From Buttiauxella sp049686335 (GTDB taxonomy: Bacteria; Pseudomonadota; Gammaproteobacteria; Enterobacterales; Enterobacteriaceae), in NCBI RefSeq assembly GCF_049686335.1, contig NZ_JBAVHX010000002.1, positions 1 to 64,000 on the forward strand: a DNA stretch of 64,000 nt. The letters are read 5' to 3'. Under the pieces are notes generated by a model. That model searched no databases, was not told the origin of the DNA, and saw only the letters and a list, made by a program, of their open reading frames with translations. Numbering within the stretch: the first letter of the stretch is position 1; the number at the start of each line of letters is the position of its first letter. This document shows positions 51,546 to 60,974 of the stretch, piece after piece. Made by a program: the position numbers and the translations under genes.

Positions 51546-52463
51546 ATGCGCAGAAAGCTTCCCAGCAGCGCTTCATTGCTGGCTTTCGAGTCAGCGGCAA
51601 GACACAGTAATTTTGCCAGGGCAGCGGAAGAGTTGTCGCTAACAGAAGGCGCTATCAGCCGCCAGATAGCACGCCTTGAATCGCTACTCAGCTGTAAGCT
51701 CTTTGACCGTGTTGGGAGCCGGGTAAAACTTAATCCCGTGGGGATCCGCTATTCACATCACGTTCGTGAAATGCTTGAACGACTGGAAAGAGATACCCAG
51801 TACATTTGCGGTATTCACGAGGGAGGGCAAAGCCTGGAACTTGCCGTTCTCCCCACTTTTTCAAGCCGCTGGCTTATTCCACGTTTGAATGGTTTCAGAG
51901 CCTTGCATCCTGATATCACACTGAATATTGCCGCCCGAAGCGACCCGTTTATTCTGGCTGGAAGTGGTTTTGATGCCGCCATTCATTTTGAACATCCTGG
52001 CTGGGCGGGCATGAACGTCAGTTTTCTGCTTGAGGAACGTTTGATACCGGTGTGCCATCCGACATTGCTGACAAACAGAGATATTGCGCAACAACTGAAC
52101 GGGCTGCCGCGTATTCATCGGCGGCAAAATCCGGAAGCATGGCATCACTATGCCCGGCAAAATGGAATTGGTCTTGATAACCCCTCTCAAGGCGACCGCT
52201 ATGACCTGCACGAAATGGCTATCGCCGCGGCAATTACGGGACAGGGCGTTGCGCTGGTGCCACGTATGTATGTTGAAAAAGAGCTTCAGGATGGTTTGCT
52301 GGTGGCGCCCTGGCCAGAATCAGACAGCCTGAGCAAAAAGTTTTGTCTTGTGAAGCCAACCGTTTCGGGGATCAACGATCGGGCATTACAGGCTTTTGAA
52401 ACCTGGTTGCAGGTAGAAATCACGAGCGGTACGCTAAGGATTGATAATAAAAACCCGTATTAA
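51546..52463 (+). CDS. LysR-family regulator (GcvA-like), probable regulator of the divergent hydrolase
   Basis: 305 aa. Winged helix at residues 5-64 with AAEELSLTEGAISRQIARLES, then an effector domain. Divergent from the metallo-hydrolase across 150 bp, a classic LysR arrangement. Its TAA stop is inside the stem of the mnmE terminator. Confidence 0.87.
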   Translation: MRRKLPSSASLLAFESAARHSNFARAAEELSLTEGAISRQIARLESLLSCKLFDRVGSRVKLNPVGIRYSHHVREMLERLERDTQYICGIHEGGQSLELAVLPTFSSRWLIPRLNGFRALHPDITLNIAARSDPFILAGSGFDAAIHFEHPGWAGMNVSFLLEERLIPVCHPTLLTNRDIAQQLNGLPRIHRRQNPEAWHHYARQNGIGLDNPSQGDRYDLHEMAIAAAITGQGVALVPRMYVEKELQDGLLVAPWPESDSLSKKFCLVKPTVSGINDRALQAFETWLQVEITSGTLRIDNKNPY

Positions 52464-52482
52464 CATGATGTTAATACGGGTT
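52444..52482 (-). terminator. mnmE terminator overlapping the LysR 3' end
   Basis: 14-bp perfect stem (52452-52465 with 52469-52482), 3-nt loop. On the minus strand it is followed by TTTTTATTATC (down to 52444), 33 nt after the mnmE stop. The last codons of the plus-strand LysR gene form its left arm. Confidence 0.88.
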
Positions 52483-52515
52483 AGTGAATGTTCACGTACA
52501 GCGGCGGAAGTTAGC

Positions 52516-53880
52516 TTACTTACCGATGCAGAAGCTTGAGAAAATGCGTCCGAGCAAATCATCAGAGGTAAATTCACCGGTGATTTCGCTCAGGCTTTGC
52601 TGAGAAAGACGCAGTTCTTCGGCCAGTAACTCCCCGGCCCACGCGCCCAACAGCTGCGCTTTGCCTTGTTGCAGATGGTCTGCCGCCTGTTCCAGCGCCT
52701 GCAGGTGGCGACGACGTGCCAGGAAACCGCCTTCCATATTGGTTTCAAAGCCCATACTCTGTTTTAGATGATCGCGCAGCACATCTACGCCTTCACCGGT
52801 ACGCGCAGACAGCCGTACAAGTGAGTGACCATTCACATCGCTCAGACCCAGCGTTTCACCTGTGACATCGGCTTTGTTACGTACCACCGTTATCGGCAAA
52901 CGTGCCGGAAGGCGTGCGATAAAGTCAGGCCAAATTTCAGCGGGGTCGGTGGCGTCGGTGGTGGTCCCGTCAACCATAAACAGTACGCGGTCGGCTTGTT
53001 CGATCTCGTTCCACGCACGTTCGATGCCGATGCGCTCAACTTCGTCGCTGGCTTCGCGTAAACCTGCTGTATCAATGATATGCAGCGGCATACCGTCGAT
53101 GTGAATGTGTTCGCGCAGCACGTCGCGCGTGGTGCCGGCAATATCCGTCACAATCGCGGCTTCGCGGCCAGCCAGCGCATTCAACAGGCTAGATTTACCG
53201 GCATTTGGACGTCCGGCAATCACCACTTTCATCCCTTCGCGCAGCAAACTGCCCTGACGCGCTTCGGCGCGAACCGCGTCAAGATCGCCAATCACCTGGT
53301 TCAGTTGGGCTTCAATTTTGCCGTCTGACAGAAAATCGATTTCTTCATCCGGGAAATCAATCGCCGCTTCCACGTAAATGCGCAGATGGGTCAATGCCTC
53401 AACCAGATGGTTTACGCGTGCAGAGAAGGCGCCCTGCAAAGAATTTAACGCTGAACGTGCAGCTTGCTCGGAGCTGGCGTCAATCAAGTCGGCGATGGCT
53501 TCTGCCTGTGCCAGGTCCAGCTTATCATTCAAAAATGCGCGCTCGGAGAACTCGCCAGGCCTTGCGATACGCACGCCTGAGAGCGCCAGGATGCGCTTTA
53601 ACAGCAAATCGAGGATAACCGGGCCACCGTGACCTTGCAGTTCCAGCACATCCTCACCTGTGAAGGAATTAGGGCCAGGGAACCACAGCGCGATGCCTTG
53701 ATCCAGAACGCTGCCGTCTGCATCACGAAATGGCAGATAATCGGCGTAACGTGGTTTAGGTAATTTACCCAGAATGGCCTGCGCCACTTCACGTGCTTGA
53801 AGGCCTGAGACGCGCAGGATACCGACCCCACCACGTCCCGGCGGTGTCGCCTGGGCAACGATTGTCTCGTTATGGCTCAT
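52516..53880 (-). CDS. mnmE: MnmE (TrmE), tRNA-modification GTPase
   Basis: 454 aa. N-terminal tetrahydrofolate-binding domain (1-118), helical domain, inserted G domain with GRPNAGKSS (about residue 226), DIAGTT and DTAGLR, and the C-terminal CIGK with its conserved Cys. Works with MnmG on U34 of tRNAs. As usual for enterobacteria it lies after yidC. Confidence 0.97.
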   Translation of the reverse strand: MSHNETIVAQATPPGRGGVGILRVSGLQAREVAQAILGKLPKPRYADYLPFRDADGSVLDQGIALWFPGPNSFTGEDVLELQGHGGPVILDLLLKRILALSGVRIARPGEFSERAFLNDKLDLAQAEAIADLIDASSEQAARSALNSLQGAFSARVNHLVEALTHLRIYVEAAIDFPDEEIDFLSDGKIEAQLNQVIGDLDAVRAEARQGSLLREGMKVVIAGRPNAGKSSLLNALAGREAAIVTDIAGTTRDVLREHIHIDGMPLHIIDTAGLREASDEVERIGIERAWNEIEQADRVLFMVDGTTTDATDPAEIWPDFIARLPARLPITVVRNKADVTGETLGLSDVNGHSLVRLSARTGEGVDVLRDHLKQSMGFETNMEGGFLARRRHLQALEQAADHLQQGKAQLLGAWAGELLAEELRLSQQSLSEITGEFTSDDLLGRIFSSFCIGK

Positions 53881-53907
53881 TGTTATCTCTCAGACTTTGA
53901 GTAGAAA

Positions 53908-53935
53908 AGAAAAAGGCGGTCTATTGACCGCCTTT
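53908..53935 (-). terminator. Terminator between yidC and mnmE
   Basis: 10-bp stem AAAGGCGGTC (53912-53921) with GACCGCCTTT (53926-53935), loop TATT, followed on the minus strand by TTTTTC. It would reduce read-through from the yidC operon into mnmE. Confidence 0.82.
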
Positions 53936-53958
53936 CGTAAGCTGCTCGCTAATTTTTA

Positions 53959-55605
53959 TCAGGTCTTTTTCTTGTCACGGCTGTGTAAGCCACGTTTCTC
54001 AAGACCGCGATAAATCAGCTGCTGCTGGATGATGGTCACTGTGTTACTGACGATATAGTACAGTACCAGGCCTGACGGGAACCACAGGAAGAACACCGTG
54101 AAGATGACCGGCATAAAGGTCATGATCTTCTGCTGCATCGGGTCGGTCACAGTGGTAGGCGACATCTTCTGAATGAAGAACATCGTCAAGCCCATCAGGA
54201 TCGGCAGGATGTAGTACGGGTCTTGTGCGGACAAGTCATGGATCCACAGTGCGAATGGCGCATGGCGCAATTCCACAGAACCCATCAGCATGTAGTACAA
54301 CGCCAGGAAGATTGGCATCTGGATAACCAGCGGGAGACAACCACCCAGCGGGTTAACTTTCTCAGCTTTGTACAGGGCCATCATTTCCTGGCTCTGACGC
54401 TGCTTATCATCACCAATACGTTCACGCATGGCCGCCAGTTTCGGCTGCAGCATACGCATTTTCGCCATGGAGGTGTACTGCGCTTTAGTCAGCGGGTACA
54501 TGATGCCACGAACGATAAAGGTGATAACGATAATGGAGAAGCCCCAGTTACCGATGAAGCCGTGCAGGAATTTCAACAGCTTGAACAGCGGCTGAGAAAT
54601 AAACCACAACCAACCATAATCCACAGTCAGGTCAAGGTGCGGCGCAACGGCTGCCATTTTGTCCTGAATTTCCGGGCCAACCCACAGGGTGCTACCCAGT
54701 TGAGCTGTCTGGCCTGGCTGAACCAGTTGTGGTGCGGATTTATAACCAATCGCCGCCACATCATTGCTCAGTTTGGTGGTATAGAAGTTGTTGGTACCCT
54801 GATTACGCGGAACCCACGCTGTTGCAAAATACTGCTGCAACATCGCAACCCAACCATTGTTGGCATTAACGTTCAGGTTTTCACCGTCAGCGATGGTATC
54901 GAATTTATATTTTTCGTATTTCGCATCAGGAGTCGAGTACGCAGCGCCACGGAAGGTATGCAACGCAAAGTTGTTGCTTCCAGTATCGCGGTGCGATGGC
55001 AGATTGATGGACTGCTTCAACTGACCAAAGGTAGCCAGTTCCAGCGGTTTCTCACCGGCGTTCTTCACGTTGTAATCCACGCTTACCGCGAACTCGCCGC
55101 GTTTCAGAGTGAAGGATTTAGTGAAGGTATTGCCCGCCGCATCAGTATAAGTCATTGGAATAACGAGTTCGTTCTGGCCTTCCGGCAGGACGAAGCTGTC
55201 GCTTTCAACGTTATACAGTGGACGATCACCGTTAGCCGGGTTATCCGGGCCATCACGACCTGTCAGGCCACTTTGTGCCTGGTAGACAAATTCTGGCGTC
55301 GTTTCCAGTAACTGGAACGGCTCATTAGATTTGAGCTCTTTCGGGTAGGTCAGCAACTGTGCCTGCTCAACATCACCACCACGGGTGTTGATGGAAAGCT
55401 CAAGGACGTCAGTTTTAACCGTGATGATTTTTCCCTGGCCACTGGTCGGCACACCCTGGCTTGCGGCGTTACCTGCTGCGGTGGTCGTAGTCTGCGTGGT
55501 CTGCTGCACCTGTGGTTTTGGAGCGTGGTCCTGCTCCCAGGCTTGCCAGATCATGAAAGACACGAACAACAAAGCGATGAGAAAGAGATTGCGTTGCGAA
55601 TCCAT
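53959..55605 (-). CDS. yidC: YidC membrane protein insertase
   Basis: 548 aa. N-terminal membrane anchor (about residues 5-22), a large periplasmic P1 domain (about 25-345), and five conserved transmembrane segments at the C-terminus, with the hydrophilic-groove Arg in IIVITFIVRGIMYPLTKAQY. Ends GLEKRGLHSRDKKKT. Inserts membrane proteins alone or with SecYEG, including ATP synthase c, whose gene is in this window. Confidence 0.97.
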   Translation of the reverse strand: MDSQRNLFLIALLFVSFMIWQAWEQDHAPKPQVQQTTQTTTTAAGNAASQGVPTSGQGKIITVKTDVLELSINTRGGDVEQAQLLTYPKELKSNEPFQLLETTPEFVYQAQSGLTGRDGPDNPANGDRPLYNVESDSFVLPEGQNELVIPMTYTDAAGNTFTKSFTLKRGEFAVSVDYNVKNAGEKPLELATFGQLKQSINLPSHRDTGSNNFALHTFRGAAYSTPDAKYEKYKFDTIADGENLNVNANNGWVAMLQQYFATAWVPRNQGTNNFYTTKLSNDVAAIGYKSAPQLVQPGQTAQLGSTLWVGPEIQDKMAAVAPHLDLTVDYGWLWFISQPLFKLLKFLHGFIGNWGFSIIVITFIVRGIMYPLTKAQYTSMAKMRMLQPKLAAMRERIGDDKQRQSQEMMALYKAEKVNPLGGCLPLVIQMPIFLALYYMLMGSVELRHAPFALWIHDLSAQDPYYILPILMGLTMFFIQKMSPTTVTDPMQQKIMTFMPVIFTVFFLWFPSGLVLYYIVSNTVTIIQQQLIYRGLEKRGLHSRDKKKT

Positions 55606-55607
55606 CG

Positions 55608-55865
55608 TTAGTGTTCTCTGGTATCAAAAGGTCCAGGTGGGACGGGATCGTCTCCACCGGGGTTCAAAGGGTGGCATTTTAATACGCGTTTCACCGTCAA
55701 CCAACTGCCTTTTAACACCCCAAACCTGCGCAATGCCTCAATTCCGTAGTGAGAACAGGTAGGAGTGAAACGGCAATGCGGCCCGAGAAGCGGACTTATC
55801 AGGCGCTGATAGACCCTAATCAGGCCTATCAGGAGCCGCGAGACAGGCGACAGTGACGGCGCCAT
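55608..55865 (-). CDS. yidD: YidD, membrane protein insertion efficiency factor
   Basis: 85 aa, DUF37/haemolytic-factor family with conserved Cys in PHCRFTPTCSHYGIEALRR and LKCHPLNPGGDDPVP. Overlaps rnpA by 37 nt and ends 2 nt before yidC, which is the conserved arrangement. Confidence 0.95.
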   Translation of the reverse strand: MAPSLSPVSRLLIGLIRVYQRLISPLLGPHCRFTPTCSHYGIEALRRFGVLKGSWLTVKRVLKCHPLNPGGDDPVPPGPFDTREH

Positions 55866-56188
55866 AACTTTTCCAATGCTTCCGATAAAGCCCGGTTATC
55901 CAGGTCTGCAACCCCTTTCTTAGCCACTACCACGAAATCCATTGGAGGAAGTTCGTGCTGACGCAAACGGAAACTCTCACGCGTCAGACGTTTAATCCGA
56001 TTGCGTTCGTGTGCACGTTTAACATTTTTCTTAGCGACTGTAAGACCGATGCGGGGATGCCCCAGCGAATTAAGGCGGCCGAGGATGGTGATTTGCGGCG
56101 TGCCAGCCCGTTGAGGTTGCTGGAAGACGAAAGTGAAATGAGTGGGAGTTAACAAGCGTAACTCCCTGGGAAATGCGAGCTTAACCAC
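55829..56188 (-). CDS. rnpA: RnpA, protein subunit of RNase P
   Basis: 119 aa basic protein. The RNR motif ERNRIKRLTRESFR (about residues 60-73) binds the RNA subunit. It matures tRNA 5' ends. The start is GTG (56188), as in E. coli. Overlaps yidD at its 3' end. Confidence 0.96.
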   Translation of the reverse strand: MVKLAFPRELRLLTPTHFTFVFQQPQRAGTPQITILGRLNSLGHPRIGLTVAKKNVKRAHERNRIKRLTRESFRLRQHELPPMDFVVVAKKGVADLDNRALSEALEKLWRRHCRLSRGS

Positions 56189-56205
56189 TCAGGGGTTAGC
56201 TTTTA

Positions 56206-56346
56206 TTACTTAGAAACGGTCAGACGAGAACGGCCTTTAGCACGACGACGTGCCAGTACCTGACGACCATTTTTTGTAGCCATACGAGCACGGAAGCCGT
56301 GAGAACGGTTGCGCTTCAGTACAGACGGTTGAAAAGTGCGTTTCAT
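56206..56346 (-). CDS. rpmH: 50S ribosomal protein L34
   Basis: 46 aa, very basic: begins MKRTFQPSVLKRNRSHGFRA and ends RARLTVSK. Conserved first gene of the rpmH-rnpA-yidD-yidC operon. Read directly from the minus strand between 56346 (ATG) and 56206 (TAA). Confidence 0.97.
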   Translation of the reverse strand: MKRTFQPSVLKRNRSHGFRARMATKNGRQVLARRRAKGRSRLTVSK

Positions 56347-56449
56347 GGCGATTTCTACCTAAACTTGGATAAATTTCACTGGGTTAGCGAGAAGCCTTGC
56401 ATAAACTGCAAATGACTAACGCCTCAGTGTGGCTGATTAAAGAGGCCGG

Positions 56450-56478
56450 ATTGTAATAATTGTACACTCCGGAGTCAA
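56450..56478 (-). promoter_or_regulatory. rpmH promoter
   Basis: Minus-strand TTGACT (plus 56473-56478) and TACAAT (plus 56450-56455), spacer 17 bp. The spacer matches the E. coli rpmH promoter region. Confidence 0.85.
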
Positions 56479-56490
56479 TTCTCTTTCCTT

Positions 56491-56617
56491 GATAGCCGTC
56501 ATACTTCAAGTTGCTGGGGTGTTGGCTGCACTCACTCACCTCTGTCATTTACTCAAGTAAACTCCAGAGAATTCCTGAGCTTGCCGCCTACCAGGAACTT
56601 GAATTATTTAGGCTATA
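56491..56617. repeat. ERIC element 2
   Basis: 127 bp with ends GATAGCC/GGCTATA, core TTGGCTGCACTCACTCACC, and right arm AACTTGAATTATTTAGGC. It lies immediately upstream of the rpmH promoter. Confidence 0.9.
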
Positions 56618-56882
56618 TTTCCCGTGCCTTAATTCGCTTTTTGACCCTAAAAATGACCAGGATCTGTCCAAAATAAAGCCGTGGCGACACGCGACGGGTG
56701 GGGAATTATACGGCGTCCCCATTAAAGCGCAAGGATCGACTGGGATCTTCCTTAGATCTGTTAAGACGATTTTGTGCGCTAGTCATTAAATTTTCCAATA
56801 TAGGAACGTAAAGCGCTGCGCGCCTGACAGGATCGTTTACACTTAGACTCCACAAAACTAGCCTGACTCCACAAAACAGCCC

Positions 56883-56891
56883 TGTGGATAA
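56883..56891 (-). promoter_or_regulatory. DnaA box upstream of dnaA
   Basis: Perfect TTATCCACA on the minus strand; the E. coli dnaA promoter region has the same kind of box used for autorepression. Confidence 0.85.
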
Positions 56892-56985
56892 ATCGGGAAG
56901 AAACTGTGAGAAACAGAAGATCTCCGGCGCACTTTAGGCTATGATCCGCGGTCCCGATCGTGATCCTTTAGTGTTCACCCTGGGG

Positions 56986-57112
<127 letters not shown>

Positions 57113-57243
57113 AACCGCAGATAGCGGTTCGCACGCTTCCCGTACCGGGGTTCCGATGAGGAAGAGTCGGCGTGCGTCAACAATCATGAATATAAACTTT
57201 CAGTCTTCGTCATTTTATCGACTTTGTTCGAGTGGAGTCCGCC

Positions 57244-58632
57244 GTGTCACTTTCGCTTTGGCAGCAGTGTCTTGCCCGATTGCAGGATGAGTTACCAGCC
57301 ACAGAATTCAGTATGTGGATACGCCCCCTACAGGCGGAACTGAGCGATAACACGCTGGCCCTGTATGCACCAAACCGTTTTGTTCTCGACTGGGTACGAG
57401 ATAAGTACCTTAATAATATCAACGGATTGCTTAACGATTTTTGCGGCACAGATGCGCCAGTATTACGTTTTGAAGTTGGTAGCAAACCGGTCAGTCAGAC
57501 GTTAAATCAGCAGGCAGTGGCTACCGCTCCTGCCCATGCGCAAATGGCGCGCCCTACAGCCCCAATGCGTCCAAGCTGGGACAATCTCCCGGCTCCCGCT
57601 GAACAGTTATACCGCTCTAACGTCAACGTAAAACATACTTTCGATAACTTCGTTGAGGGTAAATCGAACCAACTGGCTCGCGCGGCGGCGCGTCAGGTGG
57701 CGGATAACCCAGGCGGAGCTTATAACCCTTTGTTCCTTTATGGCGGCACCGGTCTGGGTAAAACGCACCTGTTGCATGCTGTAGGTAACGGTATTATTGC
57801 GCGCAAACCGAATGCGAAAGTGGTGTACATGCACTCCGAACGCTTCGTGCAAGACATGGTAAAAGCGCTGCAAAACAACGCCATTGAAGAGTTCAAACGT
57901 TACTACCGTTCTGTTGATGCGCTGCTGATTGATGACATTCAATTCTTTGCTAATAAAGAGCGCTCACAAGAAGAGTTCTTCCACACCTTTAATGCCCTGC
58001 TTGAAGGCAACCAACAGATCATTCTGACCTCGGATCGCTATCCAAAAGAGATCAACGGGGTGGAAGATCGTCTGAAATCTCGCTTCGGCTGGGGGTTAAC
58101 GGTCGCAATCGAGCCGCCAGAACTGGAAACGCGCGTGGCGATCCTGATGAAAAAAGCAGATGAGAATGACATTCGTCTGCCAGGCGAAGTTGCATTCTTT
58201 ATTGCTAAGCGTTTACGTTCGAATGTGCGCGAGCTTGAAGGGGCATTGAACCGTGTTATTGCCAACGCCAACTTTACTGGCCGGGCAATTACCATCGACT
58301 TCGTGCGTGAAGCACTGCGTGATCTGCTGGCGCTGCAAGAGAAGCTCGTCACCATCGACAATATCCAGAAGACGGTGGCAGAGTACTATAAAATAAAGAT
58401 TGCTGACCTGTTGTCCAAGCGTCGTTCCCGTTCGGTTGCCCGTCCACGTCAAATGGCGATGGCGCTGGCGAAGGAACTGACAAACCATAGCTTGCCAGAA
58501 ATCGGCGATGCCTTTGGTGGCCGCGACCATACTACGGTTCTGCACGCCTGCCGTAAGATTGAGCAGTTGCGTGAAGAAAGCCACGACATCAAAGAAGATT
58601 TCTCTAACCTAATCAGAACATTATCTTCGTGA
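57244..58632 (+). CDS. dnaA: DnaA, chromosomal replication initiator
   Basis: 462 aa. Domain I (1-80), linker (about 85-130, variable and shorter than in E. coli), AAA+ domain with Walker A GGTGLGKT and Walker B LLIDDIQFF, and DNA-binding domain IV with GRDHTTVLHACRKI. GTG start at 57244, as in E. coli; a GTG at 57232 is also in frame, but GGAG lies between the two. It acts at the oriC at 15.6-15.9 kb, about 41 kb away. Confidence 0.97.
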   Translation: MSLSLWQQCLARLQDELPATEFSMWIRPLQAELSDNTLALYAPNRFVLDWVRDKYLNNINGLLNDFCGTDAPVLRFEVGSKPVSQTLNQQAVATAPAHAQMARPTAPMRPSWDNLPAPAEQLYRSNVNVKHTFDNFVEGKSNQLARAAARQVADNPGGAYNPLFLYGGTGLGKTHLLHAVGNGIIARKPNAKVVYMHSERFVQDMVKALQNNAIEEFKRYYRSVDALLIDDIQFFANKERSQEEFFHTFNALLEGNQQIILTSDRYPKEINGVEDRLKSRFGWGLTVAIEPPELETRVAILMKKADENDIRLPGEVAFFIAKRLRSNVRELEGALNRVIANANFTGRAITIDFVREALRDLLALQEKLVTIDNIQKTVAEYYKIKIADLLSKRRSRSVARPRQMAMALAKELTNHSLPEIGDAFGGRDHTTVLHACRKIEQLREESHDIKEDFSNLIRTLSS

Positions 58633-58636
58633 CGCT

Positions 58637-59737
58637 ATGAAATTTACCGTTGAACGTGAAACTTTATTAAAACCGCTGCAACAGGTGAGTGGCCCATTAG
58701 GTGGCCGTCCGACGTTACCGATTCTCGGCAACCTGCTGTTGCAAGTCGCGGATGGAGCACTCTCATTAACAGGTACTGACCTGGAAATGGAGATGGTGGC
58801 GCGTGTCGCACTGGTGCAGCCGCATGAGCCGGGTGCCACAACGGTGCCTGCACGTAAATTCTTCGACATCTGTCGCGGTCTGCCAGAAGGCGCAGAAATT
58901 GCTGTACAGCTTGAGGGTGATCGCATGTTAGTGCGCTCCGGGCGTAGCCGTTTCTCGCTCTCAACGCTGCCGGCGGCTGATTTCCCGAACCTGGACGACT
59001 GGCAGAGTGAAGTCGAATTCACGCTCCCGCAAGCGACCATGAAACGCCTGATTGAAGCCACGCAGTTTTCTATGGCTCATCAGGACGTTCGCTATTACTT
59101 GAACGGCATGTTGTTTGAAACCGAAGGCGAAGAGCTGCGCACCGTGGCGACCGATGGTCACCGTCTGGCTGTGTGTTCAATGCCGGTGGGTCAGTCTTTG
59201 CCGAGCCATTCGGTGATCGTGCCGCGTAAAGGCGTGATTGAGCTGATGCGCATGCTTGACGGCGGCGATAGCCCGCTGCGCATTCAAATTGGTAGCAACA
59301 ACATCCGTGCGCACGTCGGTGACTTTATCTTCACCTCTAAGCTGGTTGATGGCCGTTTCCCGGATTATCGTCGCGTATTGCCGAAGAATCCGGATAAACA
59401 TCTCGATGCCAGTTGTGATTTGCTGAAACAGGCTTTTTCACGGGCGGCGATTCTGTCGAACGAGAAGTTCCGCGGTGTGCGTCTGCAAGTGATTGCCAAT
59501 CAGTTGAAAATCACCGCTAACAACCCTGAACAGGAAGAAGCCGAAGAAATTCTGGACGTCACTTATGACGGCACAGATATGGAAATCGGCTTTAACGTCA
59601 GTTACGTGTTGGATGTTCTGAACGCACTGAAGTGCGAGAACGTGCGCATTTTACTGACCGATTCTGTTTCCAGTGTACAGATTGAAGATGCAGCCTCTCA
59701 GGCAGCAGCGTACGTCGTCATGCCAATGCGTCTTTAG
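58637..59737 (+). CDS. dnaN: DNA polymerase III beta clamp
   Basis: 366 aa. Three tandem clamp domains; C-terminus AAYVVMPMRL is the conserved end. Four nt after dnaA. Dimeric sliding clamp for Pol III and other polymerases. The gap to recF holds a repeat, unlike the nearly abutting arrangement in E. coli. Confidence 0.97.
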   Translation: MKFTVERETLLKPLQQVSGPLGGRPTLPILGNLLLQVADGALSLTGTDLEMEMVARVALVQPHEPGATTVPARKFFDICRGLPEGAEIAVQLEGDRMLVRSGRSRFSLSTLPAADFPNLDDWQSEVEFTLPQATMKRLIEATQFSMAHQDVRYYLNGMLFETEGEELRTVATDGHRLAVCSMPVGQSLPSHSVIVPRKGVIELMRMLDGGDSPLRIQIGSNNIRAHVGDFIFTSKLVDGRFPDYRRVLPKNPDKHLDASCDLLKQAFSRAAILSNEKFRGVRLQVIANQLKITANNPEQEEAEEILDVTYDGTDMEIGFNVSYVLDVLNALKCENVRILLTDSVSSVQIEDAASQAAAYVVMPMRL

Positions 59738-59741
59738 TATC

Positions 59742-59855
59742 GGGCTATCTTACTTGTTATTCTGGTTCCGGGCAGTGCTCACAATCCTCACGTACTTCAG
59801 TACGCTCCGGTTGTTGCGCGCTGGCCGTAATCAGACTAACTGCGCCGATAACGCC
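59742..59855. repeat. 115-bp interspersed repeat, copy B (between dnaN and recF)
   Basis: Aligns with copy A (42550-42664) without gaps for the first 80 bp or so, at roughly three quarters identity or better, including GCAGTGCTCACAATCCTCAC and a CGTAC-TTCA-GTACG hairpin. It fills the 135-bp dnaN-recF gap. Confidence 0.75.
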
Positions 59856-59872
59856 CTGGTTGTGAGTTAAAT

Positions 59873-60946
59873 ATGTCGCTGTCGCGTTTACTGATTAAAG
59901 ACTTTCGTAATATTGAAAATGCGGATCTGGCTCTCTCTCCGGGGTTTAATTTCCTGGTAGGAGCCAACGGAAGTGGCAAGACCAGCGTGTTAGAGGCGAT
60001 TTATACCCTCGGACACGGGCGTGCTTTTCGCAGCTTGAAAATTGAGCGTGTGATTCGCCATGAACAAGAATCCTTTGTACTGCATGGCCGTTTACAGAAC
60101 GGCGAGCGGGAATCCGCCATTGGCCTGTCTAAAGACCGTGCAGGCGACAGCAAAGTGCGTATCGATGGCAGCGACGGCCACAAAGTGGCTGAACTTGCGC
60201 TATTGATGCCGATGCAGCTCATCACCCCCGAAGGATTTACTCTGCTCAACGGCGGCCCTAAATTCCGACGAGCGTTCCTCGATTGGGGATGTTTCCATAA
60301 CGAACCAGGATTTTTTGTCGCCTGGAGCAATCTCAAGCGCCTGCTTAAGCAACGCAATGCCGCGTTGCGACAAGTAACGCGCTATGCGCAACTGCGGCCA
60401 TGGGATCAAGAACTTATCCCACTTGCGGAGCAAATCAGCCGCTGGCGTGCCGATTACAGTTCAGCCATTGCCGATGACATGGCTGACACCTGCGCGCAAT
60501 TTCTTCCGGAGTTTTCGCTGAGCTTCTCTTTCCAACGCGGTTGGGAAAAAGAGAGCGATTATGGCGAGCTACTGGAACGCAATTTCGAACGCGACCGCAT
60601 GCTGACCTACACGGCTCATGGCCCTCACAAAGCTGATTTCAGGATCCGTGCAGATGGCGCGCCGGTAGAAGATACCTTGTCGCGTGGGCAGCTTAAATTA
60701 CTGATGTGCGCTTTAAGACTGGCGCAGGGTGAGTTTCTCACCCGACAGAACGGGCGACGTTGCCTGTATCTGATAGATGATTTTGCCTCTGAACTAGATG
60801 ATGCACGTCGTGGTCTATTAGCCAGCCGGTTAAAGGCGACGGAATCACAGGTTTTCGTTAGCGCGATTAGCGCAGAACATGTGATGGATATGGCGGACAA
60901 AAATTCGAAGATGTTCGTCGTGGATCAGGGTAAAATAACGGATTAA
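59873..60946 (+). CDS. recF: RecF, recombinational repair ATPase
   Basis: 357 aa SMC-like ATPase. Walker A GANGSGKTS (about residue 30), signature LSRGQLKLL, Walker B LIDDFASELD. Loads RecA at gaps with RecOR. The ATG has no strong ribosome site, so translation may be inefficient now that it is separated from dnaN. Confidence 0.96.
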   Translation: MSLSRLLIKDFRNIENADLALSPGFNFLVGANGSGKTSVLEAIYTLGHGRAFRSLKIERVIRHEQESFVLHGRLQNGERESAIGLSKDRAGDSKVRIDGSDGHKVAELALLMPMQLITPEGFTLLNGGPKFRRAFLDWGCFHNEPGFFVAWSNLKRLLKQRNAALRQVTRYAQLRPWDQELIPLAEQISRWRADYSSAIADDMADTCAQFLPEFSLSFSFQRGWEKESDYGELLERNFERDRMLTYTAHGPHKADFRIRADGAPVEDTLSRGQLKLLMCALRLAQGEFLTRQNGRRCLYLIDDFASELDDARRGLLASRLKATESQVFVSAISAEHVMDMADKNSKMFVVDQGKITD

Positions 60947-60974
60947 CCCAAGAATAAATGAGCGAGAAACGTTG

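Noticed and set aside
54223..55311. 362-codon open frame antisense to yidC
   Set aside because: Entirely inside yidC on the other strand; no recognisable domain and no upstream signals.
56511..56789. 92-codon open frame in the rpmH-dnaA gap
   Set aside because: Starts inside ERIC element 2 and continues through control DNA; no ribosome site and no family resemblance.
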